38,626 nt of DNA, from contig CAMMRL010000021.1 of the NCBI GenBank assembly GCA_946499275.1, forward strand, positions 1 through 38,626. The letters are read 5' to 3'. Source of the stretch: an uncultured Clostridia bacterium (GTDB taxonomy: Bacteria > Bacillota > Clostridia > Oscillospirales > Acutalibacteraceae). The notes beneath the pieces are model-generated. The model worked only from the letters and a program-made list of their open reading frames with translations. It was not told the DNA's origin and did not search any database. Below, piece by piece: positions 6,860-15,962 of this stretch; position 1 is the stretch's first letter, and each line of letters opens with the position of its first letter. The position numbers and the translations under genes were made by a program.

Positions 6860-8461
6860 TTACAGAAGGCCGTTTTCTTTTTTGAACTCGAGAAATTCGT
6901 CGAAGCTCATCGTTTTGTCCAGCAAGCCGTCCGGCGTCAGTTCGATCACCCGGTTGGCGATGGTCTGTACAAACTCATGGTCGAAGGAAGAGAAAAGAAC
7001 ATTCCCCTTGAAATCGATCAGCCCATTGTTTACCGCAGTGATGGATTCGAGGTCAAGATGGTTGGTCGGCTGGTCGAGCAGTAGGACATTCGCGCCGAAC
7101 ATCATCATCCGGGACAGCATGCACCGCACCTTCTCCCCGCCGGAAAGGACGTTCACTGGCTTGAGCACATCGTCCCCGGAGAAGAGCATCTTCCCCAGGA
7201 ACCCACGCAGGTAGGATTCGTGCGTATCGGAGGAATACTGTTCCAGCCACTTGATGATGCTGAGCTCGCACCCCTCAAAGAAAGGGGTGTTATCCTTGGG
7301 GAAATAGGACTGCGAAGTGCTCACGCCCCATTTATAGCTGCCCTCATCCGGCTCCATCTCCCCCATCAGGATGCGGAACAGGGTGGTGTTGGCGATCTCG
7401 CTTTCCCCTACGAAGGCGATCTTGTCCCCCTTGTTCACCCGGAAGGAAACATTGTTCAGCACCTTCACGCCATCCACTGTTTTGCTAAGCCCTTCGACGC
7501 TGAGGATCTCCTTCCCCGCCTCGCGGTCCATCGTGAAGCCGACGAAGGGATATCGGCGGGAAGACACGGGCATTTCCTCCGGCGTCAGCTTTTCAATCAG
7601 CTTCTTTCGGCTGGTAGCCTGCTTGGACTTCGACTTGTTGGCGGCGAAACGCTCGATAAAGCTCTGCAGTTCCTTGATTTTTTCCTCCGCCTTCCGGTTC
7701 TGATCCCGGATCATCCGCTGCATGAGCTGGCTGGATTCGTACCAGAAATCGTAGTTACCGACATAGATTTTGATTTTGTTGTAGTCCACATCCACAATAT
7801 GGGTGCACACGTTGTTGAGGAAGTGACGGTCGTGGGACACCACGATAACCGTTCCCTCATAGTCCAGCAGGAAATCTTCCAGCCAATCCACGGAGGGGAT
7901 GTCCAAGCCGTTGGTGGGCTCGTCCAGCAGAATGATATCCGGCTGGCCGAAGAGGGCCTGCGCCAGCAGCACTTTCACCTTCTGTTTTTCGGTGAGTGTG
8001 TTCATCGGCAGGTATAGCAGGTCCAAGTTCAATCCCAGCCCCTGCAGGATGCGGCCGGCTTCGGTTTCCGCATCCCAGCCGTTCAATTCCGCGAATTCGC
8101 TTTCTAGTTCCGCGGCCAAATTGCCGTCTTCTTCCGAAAAGTCTTCCTTCGCATACAGCGCGTCCTTCTGCTTCATTACTTCGTACAGGCGGGGGTTCCC
8201 GCTGATGACAGTGTCCATCACCGTGTAATCGTCATAGGCGAAGTGATTCTGCTTAAGCACCGACATCCGGGTTTTGGCGTCGATCGCCACCTCGCCGGAC
8301 GAAGGTTCCAGCTCGCCGGATAGAATCCGCAGGAAGGTGGACTTCCCCGCTCCATTCGCGCCGATCACCCCATAGCAGTTGCCCGGGGTAAATTTCAGGT
8401 TCACGTGGGTAAACAAATTCTGCCCGCCGAACTGCAGGCTGACATCCGATACGGTAATCAT
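6860..8461 (-). CDS. ABC-F family ATPase (YkpA/YbiT type)
   Basis: 533 residues; the ATG at 8461 has AGGAGG 5 bases upstream. There are two ABC domains without membrane segments, joined by a charged linker (about 240-300), as in ABC-F translation factors that act at the ribosome E site. Domain 1 has an intact Walker A (GANGAGKST), LLDEPTNGLD and SHDRHF, but its signature reads LTEKQKVK instead of LSGGQ. Domain 2 has an intact signature (LSGGEKVR), while its Walker A reads GESEIANTT (the lysine is Asn), its Walker B ends LLDQPTNHLD (catalytic Glu is Gln), and its switch reads SSFDHEF (His is Phe). In a head-to-tail sandwich this leaves one full ATP site and one degenerate site. The Arg/Lys-rich antibiotic-resistance extension is not evident, so a housekeeping or stress role is more likely. 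Monocistronic. Confidence 0.9.
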   Translation of the reverse strand: MITVSDVSLQFGGQNLFTHVNLKFTPGNCYGVIGANGAGKSTFLRILSGELEPSSGEVAIDAKTRMSVLKQNHFAYDDYTVMDTVISGNPRLYEVMKQKDALYAKEDFSEEDGNLAAELESEFAELNGWDAETEAGRILQGLGLNLDLLYLPMNTLTEKQKVKVLLAQALFGQPDIILLDEPTNGLDIPSVDWLEDFLLDYEGTVIVVSHDRHFLNNVCTHIVDVDYNKIKIYVGNYDFWYESSQLMQRMIRDQNRKAEEKIKELQSFIERFAANKSKSKQATSRKKLIEKLTPEEMPVSSRRYPFVGFTMDREAGKEILSVEGLSKTVDGVKVLNNVSFRVNKGDKIAFVGESEIANTTLFRILMGEMEPDEGSYKWGVSTSQSYFPKDNTPFFEGCELSIIKWLEQYSSDTHESYLRGFLGKMLFSGDDVLKPVNVLSGGEKVRCMLSRMMMFGANVLLLDQPTNHLDLESITAVNNGLIDFKGNVLFSSFDHEFVQTIANRVIELTPDGLLDKTMSFDEFLEFKKENGLL

Positions 8462-8626
8462 AGGTTCCTCCTGAAACGATGGTATTCCTCGCTTGTTTTG
8501 ACTTTCCCAGCGGAAACTCTTTCAGCGACGCAACGACGCGCCCGCCAAAAGTTCACTAAAGATAGAATATATCATATTCCTTTTCAAATGGAAAGGTCTT
8601 TTCCGCAAATGATTCGCCTTCCCGGC

Positions 8627-8670
8627 AAAAAGAGGACGGGGAAGCCGCTAGGCTACCTCGTCCCCTTTTT
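8627..8670 (-). terminator. Bidirectional terminator after the FAD/Rieske gene
   Basis: An imperfect stem of about 14 bp (8632-8665: GGACGGGGAAGCC against GGCTACCTCGTCC) has AAAAA on its left and TTTTT on its right, so it ends in T in either direction. It lies 7 bases past the stop of the leftward gene. Confidence 0.8.
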
Positions 8671-8676
8671 GCCGCT

Positions 8677-10158
8677 TTATTTATTCTTCACAATGCCGTT
8701 TGAAATCGCGGCGCGCCGGTTGACCGTCCCTCTTCGCGCCGGCGTGTCCAGAAGCCGCCCCCGGTAATCGAAGCGGGAACCGTGGCACGGGCAATCCCAA
8801 GTTTTTTCCTCCGGGTTCCAACGCAGTTCGCATCCCAGGTGCGGGCAGCGGGTGGAAACCAGGAACACACGCCCTTCCTCATCTTTGTATGCGCCGACCT
8901 TTTTCCCATCATGCCGGACAATGCCTCCGTGCCCGGGCGCCAGATCGTCCAACGTCCGCACCGGCTGATGCAGCACCTGTTTGCCAAGCCCGGCGACCGC
9001 TTCCGCACCGTCAACGGTCAGCTTGCCGGCCGATGCCCGGACGGGGAAACGGCGGGGGGAAAATACCGGCGCGCAGGCGTTCTTGAGCCCGGTAATCCGG
9101 TCTGCCAAAAAGGCGGAAGCCGCCATGCAGCCGGTCATGCCCCATTTGTTAAACCCGGTTGCTACAAATACGTGCGGCATGGAAGCGGCGTATTCCCCGA
9201 TAAAAGGGACGCCGTCCACCGTGATGCAGTCCTGCGCCGACCACATCGCCTGTACCACCGACTGAGGATACAGGATGCCCGCGTGACGGATCAGCTGCCC
9301 GTAATGGCCGCCTTCCGTGTTCTTTCCAGTACGGTGGCCCGCCCCGCCGAGGAGAAGGAGCCCCCCTGCCTGACGGAAGCTCAGTCCGCTTTCCTCCTGG
9401 TCGATATACATCCCCTCCAACACCGGCGCACCGGATAAGGCTACGACATAGGAACGCTGCTGGTGCATCCGGAGAAAATAATAGCCGGGTGAATTGAGAA
9501 TGGGATAATGGGTGGCGACCACTACCGCCTGCGCCCGGATCTTCCCACCGCGGAAGGTCACGATGCTTCCCTCGATATTCCATACAGGGGTATTTTCATA
9601 AACTTTGAGTTCCTTCGCCAGCGCATACAGGAAACGCAACGGGCTAAACTGCGCCTGGTCCGGGAAACAAAGCGCCCCAGCTACCGAAAAGGGCAATTCC
9701 GTCCGGTCGGTCAGCGTGGCGGGGATGCCCAGACGGTTTGCCGCCTGCAGCTCCTTTTCCAGTTTTTCGGTATTGCCCTTGGCATAAACGAAGGCGGGAC
9801 GGCGCTCGAAGGCGCAGTCGATCCCTTTGGATTCCACCAGCGCGGCATACTGGCGGACCGCCCTCTGGTTGGCCTGCGCGTACTGCGCCGCTTTCTCTTC
9901 TCCAAAACCGCGGATCAAGCGGTCGTAAATCAGACGGTGTTGGGAGGTGATTTTCGCCGTCGTCCCCCCAGTGACTCCGCCTCCTACCCGTCCACGGTCA
10001 AGAACCACTACCCGAGCACCCCGTCGCTGCAATTCATAAGCGGTCAAGATGCCGGCCATCCCCGCACCGACCACCGCCACATCCGCTTTACAGGTTCCCC
10101 GCAATGGTTCCGGCTTGGGAAGCGGTATAAGCTTTTCAGTCTGCCAAATGGATTTCAT
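8677..10158 (-). CDS. FAD-dependent oxidoreductase with C-terminal Rieske [2Fe-2S] domain
   Basis: 493 residues, ATG at 10158 preceded by AAAGGCGG. Residues 26-55 form an FAD-binding Rossmann motif (VVGAGMAGILTAYELQRRG), followed by a DAO-type oxidoreductase body with a C-terminal FAD contact (HVFVATGFNKWGMTG). Residues from about 395 form a Rieske domain: Cys438-Pro-His440 and Cys456-Pro-Cys458-His459 supply the C-x-H and C-x-x-H cluster ligands (CPHLGC, CPCHGSRFD). This GlpA/DadA-plus-Rieske layout is common in Firmicutes, but the substrate is not established. Electron transfer from a reduced substrate to FAD and then the cluster is a family-level expectation. No signal peptide is seen. The gene is monocistronic, with a terminator directly downstream. 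Confidence 0.88.
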   Translation of the reverse strand: MKSIWQTEKLIPLPKPEPLRGTCKADVAVVGAGMAGILTAYELQRRGARVVVLDRGRVGGGVTGGTTAKITSQHRLIYDRLIRGFGEEKAAQYAQANQRAVRQYAALVESKGIDCAFERRPAFVYAKGNTEKLEKELQAANRLGIPATLTDRTELPFSVAGALCFPDQAQFSPLRFLYALAKELKVYENTPVWNIEGSIVTFRGGKIRAQAVVVATHYPILNSPGYYFLRMHQQRSYVVALSGAPVLEGMYIDQEESGLSFRQAGGLLLLGGAGHRTGKNTEGGHYGQLIRHAGILYPQSVVQAMWSAQDCITVDGVPFIGEYAASMPHVFVATGFNKWGMTGCMAASAFLADRITGLKNACAPVFSPRRFPVRASAGKLTVDGAEAVAGLGKQVLHQPVRTLDDLAPGHGGIVRHDGKKVGAYKDEEGRVFLVSTRCPHLGCELRWNPEEKTWDCPCHGSRFDYRGRLLDTPARRGTVNRRAAISNGIVKNK

Positions 10159-10630
10159 TTTTCTATCCGCCTTTCGCTGAAATCGGCTAATTTATTTCCA
10201 TGTCCGGCCTGTCCACCGGAAAACAGAAATCCCCCATTTCATTATCCCCCAAATAAGCGAAAAATCCGCGCGAAATAAACCGAATATTGAGCGGAGATCC
10301 TCAGCCGTATAAAACCAGAAGCGGCAGTATCATCAACGCATGTTTTAATAAACAAGCCGTATAAAGCGAGATGCCAAAGAGAAACGGTTTGACCACCAAA
10401 TCGATAGCGTTATCGCCATCGAAGCGGATCCGGCCGGATGCGCCGCGGCCGACTCGGCCGTCCCTTTTGTGGGAATGCACAGCCTACGGACCGTCCCAGG
10501 ATGTCATGTCCCGAATGTTGGAATCCGGCAAGGCCGTTTGCCTGAAATGCAGTTTTAATCCAACAAAAATCGAAATACCTCATGTTTTTTTGCTATTTCG
10601 TAATTTTTTTTACTATTCTGCAATTTACTG
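10159..10630. other. Intergenic, no supported gene
   Basis: About 470 bases between the divergent FAD/Rieske and carA genes. A rightward open frame at 10371-10658 has an unfamiliar composition and no ribosome site. The last 90 bases are very AT-rich with T runs, an upstream element for the carA promoter. No leader peptide or riboswitch was recognised. Confidence 0.5.
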
Positions 10631-10659
10631 TTTACAATCCTGCAAGATTGTTGTATAAT
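10631..10659 (+). promoter_or_regulatory. Promoter of the carA operon
   Basis: TTTACA (10631-10636), 17-base spacer, TATAAT (10654-10659). The expected start lies near 10666, leaving a leader of only about 50 bases, too short for a PyrR-type attenuator. Confidence 0.8.
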
Positions 10660-10724
10660 TCATCGTTAGAAACCGAAACCAGCAGGAAACTTACCCTCCC
10701 CTTACGAAAGGAATGATCGCGAGA

Positions 10725-11816
10725 ATGGGTGCAACGGAGCAAAAAGCCTACCTGGTCCTGGAAAACGGAAAAGTATTGGAAGGCAAGCGGTTCGGCGCGG
10801 CAGGCGACGTTACCGGCGAAATCGTGTTCACCACCGCCATGACCGGTTACCTCGAAACCCTGACCGATCCGAGCTATTACGGCCAGATTGTTGTTCAGAC
10901 ATTTCCACTGATCGGCAACTACGGCGTGATCCCATCGGATTTTGAAAGCGCATCCCCCGCGCTGAAAGCGTATATTGTGAGAGAATGGTGTCAAGAGCCC
11001 TCCAATTTCCGGAGCGAGGGTGTTCTTGGCGCTTTTTTAGAATCCGCCGGAATCGTCGGCCTATATGGGATCGACACCCGCGCCCTGACCCGGATTATCC
11101 GGGAATACGGGGTAATGAACGCGCGGATCACCTCGTCGAAGGAAGAAGCCGAAAACTGCGCCGCTGCGCTGAAAGAGTACGCCGTCAAGGACGCGGTAAA
11201 TGCGGTTACCTGCCGCCGCCCTATCCCTCCCCCCGTGAAAGGGGAACGGCGGGTCGTGCTGTGGGACTTCGGCGCCAAAGCCAACATCCGGCGGGAACTG
11301 GAAAAACGCGGCTGCGCAGTAACCACCGTTCCGGCGGGGACGACAGCGGCGGAGATCGCCGCAATGGACCCGGACGGGGTGATGCTCTCCAACGGCCCGG
11401 GCGACCCGGCGGAAAACATCGCGGTCATTAGCGAACTTCGCCGGTTGTGTGAGCGGAAAATCCCGCTGTTCGGCATCTGCCTGGGGCACCAGCTCCTTGC
11501 ACTGTCCCAGGGGGCAAAAACCGCCAAGCTCAAATACGGGCACCGCGGCGCCAACCAGCCGGTGCGGGACATGGAAACCGGCCGGGTATACATCACCAGC
11601 CAAAACCACGGCTACGCCGTAGTGGCCGACACCCTGCCCGGAAACGCCCGGCTGAGCTTTGTCAACGCCAACGACGGCACTACGGAAGGGATAGCCTACA
11701 GCGACATGCCGGCGTTCTCCGTCCAGTTCCATCCCGAAGCGGCCGCCGGCCCGCTGGACACCCGCTTCCTTTTCGACCGTTTTATCGACATGGTCGACCG
11801 GTACAAAACGCGCTGA
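10725..11816 (+). CDS. carA: Carbamoyl-phosphate synthase small subunit (glutamine amidotransferase)
   Basis: 363 residues from the ATG at 10725. An earlier ATG at 10713 directly touches the AAAGGA ribosome site (10707-10712), so the later start has the more workable spacing. Residues about 5-130 are the CPSase small-chain N-domain (GEIVFTTAMTGYLETLTDPS). Residues 175-355 are a class I amidotransferase with the nucleophile Cys252 in FGICLGHQ and the His/Glu pair in QFHPEAAAGP. It hydrolyses glutamine and passes ammonia to CarB for carbamoyl phosphate, the precursor of pyrimidines and arginine. Length is normal for the family. It is the first gene of an operon with the carB-dapF fusion and dapL. 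Confidence 0.96.
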   Translation: MGATEQKAYLVLENGKVLEGKRFGAAGDVTGEIVFTTAMTGYLETLTDPSYYGQIVVQTFPLIGNYGVIPSDFESASPALKAYIVREWCQEPSNFRSEGVLGAFLESAGIVGLYGIDTRALTRIIREYGVMNARITSSKEEAENCAAALKEYAVKDAVNAVTCRRPIPPPVKGERRVVLWDFGAKANIRRELEKRGCAVTTVPAGTTAAEIAAMDPDGVMLSNGPGDPAENIAVISELRRLCERKIPLFGICLGHQLLALSQGAKTAKLKYGHRGANQPVRDMETGRVYITSQNHGYAVVADTLPGNARLSFVNANDGTTEGIAYSDMPAFSVQFHPEAAAGPLDTRFLFDRFIDMVDRYKTR

Positions 11817-11867
11817 CCGGGAACAATCCGCCGCGCGCCTTAACGATACAGAAAGGGATGGTCATTC

Positions 11868-14800
11868 ATGCCGCTCAACCCCTCCATTCATAAAATCCTA
11901 GTGATCGGTTCGGGGCCGATCGTCATCGGCCAGGCCGCCGAATTCGACTATGCCGGCACCCAGGCCTGCCGCGCCCTGAAAGAAGAAGGGCTGGAGGTCG
12001 TGCTGGTCAACTCCAACCCCGCCACCATCATGACGGACAACGCCATGGCGGACAAAATTTACATCGAGCCACTGACGCTGGATACCGTCAAGCGGATTAT
12101 CCGGGAGGAAAAGCCGGACAGCGTTCTTTCCACCCTCGGCGGGCAGACGGGGCTTACCCTATCCATGCAGCTCGCCAAGGAGGGATTCCTTGCCGAACAG
12201 GGAGTGCAGCTCCTGGGGGCAAACCCCGAAACCATCGACAAAGCCGAAGACCGGCAGATGTTCAAGGACACGATGCTCGAAATCGGCGAGCCGGTCATCC
12301 CCTCCCTAGTGGTGAACACAGTGGAGGATGCGTTGGCTTTCGCCAACCAGGAAGGCATCGGCTACCCGCTGATCGTCCGCCCCGCCTTCACGCTGGGCGG
12401 CAGCGGCGGCGGCATCGTCAACAACGAAGCGGAATTGCGGGAAATCGCCGCCAACGGGCTGCGTCTTTCCCCAATTACCCAGATTCTGGTAGAAAAATGC
12501 ATTGCCGGATGGAAGGAAATCGAGTTCGAGGTCATGCGGGACGGCGTGGGCAACGTCATCACCGTCTGTTCGATGGAAAATTTCGATCCGGTCGGCGTCC
12601 ACACCGGGGACAGCATCGTCACCGCCCCGGCGGTCACCCTAGCGGACAAGGAATACCAGATGCTTCGCTCCGCCGCGCTGAACATCATTTCCGCTCTTAA
12701 AATCGAGGGCGGGTGCAACTGCCAGTTCGCCCTGAATCCCGACAGCTTTGAATACGCGGTGATCGAGGTCAACCCCCGCGTATCCCGCTCCTCCGCCCTG
12801 GCTTCCAAAGCCACCGGCTACCCCATCGCGAAGGTGGCGGCCAAAATCGCCATCGGCTACACGCTGGACGAGATCAAAAATGCCGTCACGCGGAAAACCT
12901 GCGCCTGTTTTGAACCGGCGCTCGACTATGTGGTGGTCAAGCTGCCGAAATGGCCGTTTGACAAGTTCGTGTACGCTAAGCGCACCCTCGGCACCCAGAT
13001 GAAGGCGACCGGTGAAGTGATGGCCATCGGCGACAGCTTCGAACAGGCGATCATGAAAGCGGTGCGAGGGGCGGAAATCTCCTTGGATTCGCTGAGCCTG
13101 CCCGCCCTCACCGCCCTGAACACCGGCGAGGTGCGCAAAAAGCTGCACGACTGCAACGACGAGCGCCTGTTCGTAGTATTCGAGGCGATCAAGCGGGGCG
13201 TACCCTGCGAGGAAGTCCACGACATCACGAAAATCGACGAATGGTTCCTGTACAAGCTCCGCCATCTGGCCGAGCTGGAACGCCGGATGGCCAGGGAACT
13301 GGACGATGAACTATACACGGAAGCGAAAAAATGCGGGTATCCCGACCGGGTGATCGAACGGATCAGCGGGGAAAAGATCAAAAACCCGCGCCCGGCGGTG
13401 TTCAAAATGGTGGATACCTGCGCCGCTGAATTTGCAGCCGAAACGCCGTATTTTTACTCCACCTACGATGAGGGGAACGAAGCCGCCGAATTTATCCGGG
13501 AACATCCAAGCGAGAAAAAGACTGTGATCGTTTTCGGATCCGGCCCCATCCGGATCGGACAAGGGATCGAGTTCGATTACGCCTCGGTCCATTGTGTGTG
13601 GGCGCTCAAACAGGCGGGGTACGAGGTGGTCATCGTCAACAATAACCCCGAAACCGTTTCCACCGACTTTGACACCGCCGACCGGCTGTATTTCGAGCCC
13701 CTTACCCCCGAAGACGTGATGCAGGTCATCCGCACCGAACAGCCCTGGGGCGTGGTGGTCGCCTTCGGGGGGCAGACCGCCATCAAACTCGCCAACTTCC
13801 TGGAGACGCAGGGAGTGCGCATCCTCGGCACTCCGGCGGACAGCATCGACGCGGCGGAGGACCGGGAGCGTTTCGACGCCCTGCTGGAAAGCCACGGCAT
13901 CAAGCGGCCGAAAGGCACTACCGTCATGTGTATGCAGGACGCCTTGGCCGCCGCAAACGAGCTGGGGTATCCCGTACTCCTCCGCCCCTCCTACGTGCTG
14001 GGCGGGCAAAATATGATCATCGCCTTCTGCGACGAGGATATCCGGGAATACATGGCGATTATTCTGGCCCATTCCATTAAAAACCCCGTGCTCATCGACA
14101 AGTACCTGATGGGCATTGAAATCGAGGTGGACGCGATCTGCGACGGCGAAGACGTATTGATCCCCGGCATTATGGAGCACATCGAGCGGGCCGGCATCCA
14201 TTCCGGCGACTCCATTGCGGTGTACCCGGCCTGGAATATCAGCGGCGCGCTGACCGAAAAGCTGATCGACTATACCCGTAAGCTCGCTCTGTCCCTGCAC
14301 ACACAAGGGCTGGTGAACATCCAGTACGTGGTCCATGAGAACGAAATCTACGTCATCGAGGTGAATCCCCGCTCCTCCCGCACCATCCCCTACATCAGCA
14401 AGGTGACCGGGGTGCCGATGGTGGACCTCGCCACCCGGGCGATACTCGGCGAACGCCTGCGGGATATGGGATACGGAACCGGCCTTTACCGGACCCCTCC
14501 CTATGTCGCGGTGAAGGTGCCGGTATTCTCCTTCGAAAAGCTGATCGACGTGGACACCCATCTCGGCCCGGAAATGAAATCCACAGGCGAAGTACTCGGT
14601 ATCGGCAAAACGCTGGACGAGGCGCTGTACAAGGGGTTGGTGGCCGCTGGATACACCATGGATAAAAGCGGCGGTGTGCTGATCACGGTGCGGGATACCG
14701 ACAAGGTGGAGATTACCGACACCGCCCGTCGGTATGCCGAATTGGGCTTCACCCTCTACGCAACCTGCGGCACCGCCGCCGCGCTGCGGGAAGTCGGGAT

Positions 14801-15929
14801 CCCGGCCATCCCCGTCAGCAAGCTGCACGAGACGAAAGGAAAAGGGGAGAATATCCTCGACCTGTTGGAAAGCGGGAAGATCCAATATATCCTCTCCACC
14901 TCCTCCAAAGGGCGGCTCCCCAGCCGGGACAGCGTGAAAATCCGCCGGAAGGCCGTGGAACTCGCCATCCCCTGCCTGACCTCAATCGACACCGCGAACG
15001 CGCTGGCCAACTCCCTGCGCAGCCGGTACACGCAGAACAGCACCGAACTGGTGGACATCAACCATATGCGCACCGAACGTAGCGTCCTCCACTTTACCAA
15101 GATGCAGGGCTGCGGCAACGACTATATCTATTTCAACTGCTTTGAACAGGAGATGATCAGCCCCGAATCCCTGGCAGTCTACCTCTCCGACCGGCATTTC
15201 GGCATCGGCGGGGACGGCGTTGTGCTGATCTGCCCTTCCGACGTAGCGGACGCTAAAATGCGGATGTTCAACCTCGACGGCAGCGAAGGAAAAATGTGCG
15301 GCAACGCTATCCGCTGCGTAGGCAAATACCTGTACGACCACGGCATGGTGCCCAAAACCACCATGACCATCGAAACCCTAAGCGGGATCAAAACCTTATC
15401 CCTCTACCTGCAAAACGGCAAGGTAGATTCGGTTACGGTGGATATGGGGGCGGCGGAACTCCATCCGGCAAAAATCCCGGTCAATCTGGATGGCGACCGG
15501 GCGGTCGGCCGCACTGTTATAATCGGCGGCAAGGCATATACCATCACCTGCGTGTCCATGGGCAACCCTCACTGCGTGGTGTTCTGCGACCCGAAAATCC
15601 CGCTGGACACCCTAAAGCTAGAGGAACTCGGCCCGCAGTTCGAGTACGATCCACTGTTCCCGCAGCGGGTGAACACCGAATTCGTCACCGTACTGGGCCG
15701 TACCTCGCTTAAAATGCGGGTTTGGGAGCGGGGAAGCGGCGAGACTTGGGCCTGCGGTACCGGCGCCTGCGCTGCGGCGGTGGCGGCCGTGCTGAACGGC
15801 TACTGCCTGCCAGACGAGGAGATCACAGTAAAACTGCGGGGCGGCGACCTCAGCATCCGTTATACCGGGGAAACCGTATATATGACCGGAAAGGCGGCTA
15901 AAGTGTTCGAAGGGGACGTGGAAATCTGA
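11868..15929 (+). CDS. carB-dapF: Fused carbamoyl-phosphate synthase large subunit and diaminopimelate epimerase
   Basis: 1353 residues in one uninterrupted frame; ATG at 11868 after GAAAGGGA. Residues 1-1066 are a full-length CarB: two ATP-grasp halves (first around GGSGGGIVNN, second around LRPSYVLGGQNM), the repeated VIEVNPR motifs, and a C-terminal MGS-like domain (about 935-1055). Residues 1067-1353 are a full-length DapF: FTKMQGCGNDYIYF at its start, catalytic Cys1144 in GKMCGNAIRC and Cys1296 in WACGTGACAAA, both conserved. The junction (residues 1055-1070) is short, with no stop and no ribosome site before Met1067 (base 15066). CarB makes carbamoyl phosphate; DapF turns LL- into meso-diaminopimelate. 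The downstream gene dapL makes the LL-form, so the DapF part sits with its pathway partner. Whether the polypeptide is processed is unknown. A missed stop by sequencing error cannot be excluded from sequence alone. Confidence 0.95.
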   Translation: MPLNPSIHKILVIGSGPIVIGQAAEFDYAGTQACRALKEEGLEVVLVNSNPATIMTDNAMADKIYIEPLTLDTVKRIIREEKPDSVLSTLGGQTGLTLSMQLAKEGFLAEQGVQLLGANPETIDKAEDRQMFKDTMLEIGEPVIPSLVVNTVEDALAFANQEGIGYPLIVRPAFTLGGSGGGIVNNEAELREIAANGLRLSPITQILVEKCIAGWKEIEFEVMRDGVGNVITVCSMENFDPVGVHTGDSIVTAPAVTLADKEYQMLRSAALNIISALKIEGGCNCQFALNPDSFEYAVIEVNPRVSRSSALASKATGYPIAKVAAKIAIGYTLDEIKNAVTRKTCACFEPALDYVVVKLPKWPFDKFVYAKRTLGTQMKATGEVMAIGDSFEQAIMKAVRGAEISLDSLSLPALTALNTGEVRKKLHDCNDERLFVVFEAIKRGVPCEEVHDITKIDEWFLYKLRHLAELERRMARELDDELYTEAKKCGYPDRVIERISGEKIKNPRPAVFKMVDTCAAEFAAETPYFYSTYDEGNEAAEFIREHPSEKKTVIVFGSGPIRIGQGIEFDYASVHCVWALKQAGYEVVIVNNNPETVSTDFDTADRLYFEPLTPEDVMQVIRTEQPWGVVVAFGGQTAIKLANFLETQGVRILGTPADSIDAAEDRERFDALLESHGIKRPKGTTVMCMQDALAAANELGYPVLLRPSYVLGGQNMIIAFCDEDIREYMAIILAHSIKNPVLIDKYLMGIEIEVDAICDGEDVLIPGIMEHIERAGIHSGDSIAVYPAWNISGALTEKLIDYTRKLALSLHTQGLVNIQYVVHENEIYVIEVNPRSSRTIPYISKVTGVPMVDLATRAILGERLRDMGYGTGLYRTPPYVAVKVPVFSFEKLIDVDTHLGPEMKSTGEVLGIGKTLDEALYKGLVAAGYTMDKSGGVLITVRDTDKVEITDTARRYAELGFTLYATCGTAAALREVGIPAIPVSKLHETKGKGENILDLLESGKIQYILSTSSKGRLPSRDSVKIRRKAVELAIPCLTSIDTANALANSLRSRYTQNSTELVDINHMRTERSVLHFTKMQGCGNDYIYFNCFEQEMISPESLAVYLSDRHFGIGGDGVVLICPSDVADAKMRMFNLDGSEGKMCGNAIRCVGKYLYDHGMVPKTTMTIETLSGIKTLSLYLQNGKVDSVTVDMGAAELHPAKIPVNLDGDRAVGRTVIIGGKAYTITCVSMGNPHCVVFCDPKIPLDTLKLEELGPQFEYDPLFPQRVNTEFVTVLGRTSLKMRVWERGSGETWACGTGACAAAVAAVLNGYCLPDEEITVKLRGGDLSIRYTGETVYMTGKAAKVFEGDVEI

Positions 15930-15962
15930 CCGGCTCCACCGGCAACGAAAGGAGAAAACGCC

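Noticed and set aside
10371-10658. 95-residue rightward frame before carA
   Set aside because: It has no ribosome site, runs through the carA promoter, and its composition is unlike the neighbouring genes.
10660-10725. PyrR-type attenuator or arginine leader before carA
   Set aside because: The leader is only about 50 bases and shows no competing stems or leader peptide.
13311-14885. A 524-residue open frame antisense to carB
   Set aside because: It is the mirror of a GC-rich, strongly conserved gene; its translation is His/Asp/Gly-rich with no known motif. Other long antisense frames in carA, carB, dapL, ABC-F and rtcB were rejected for the same reason.
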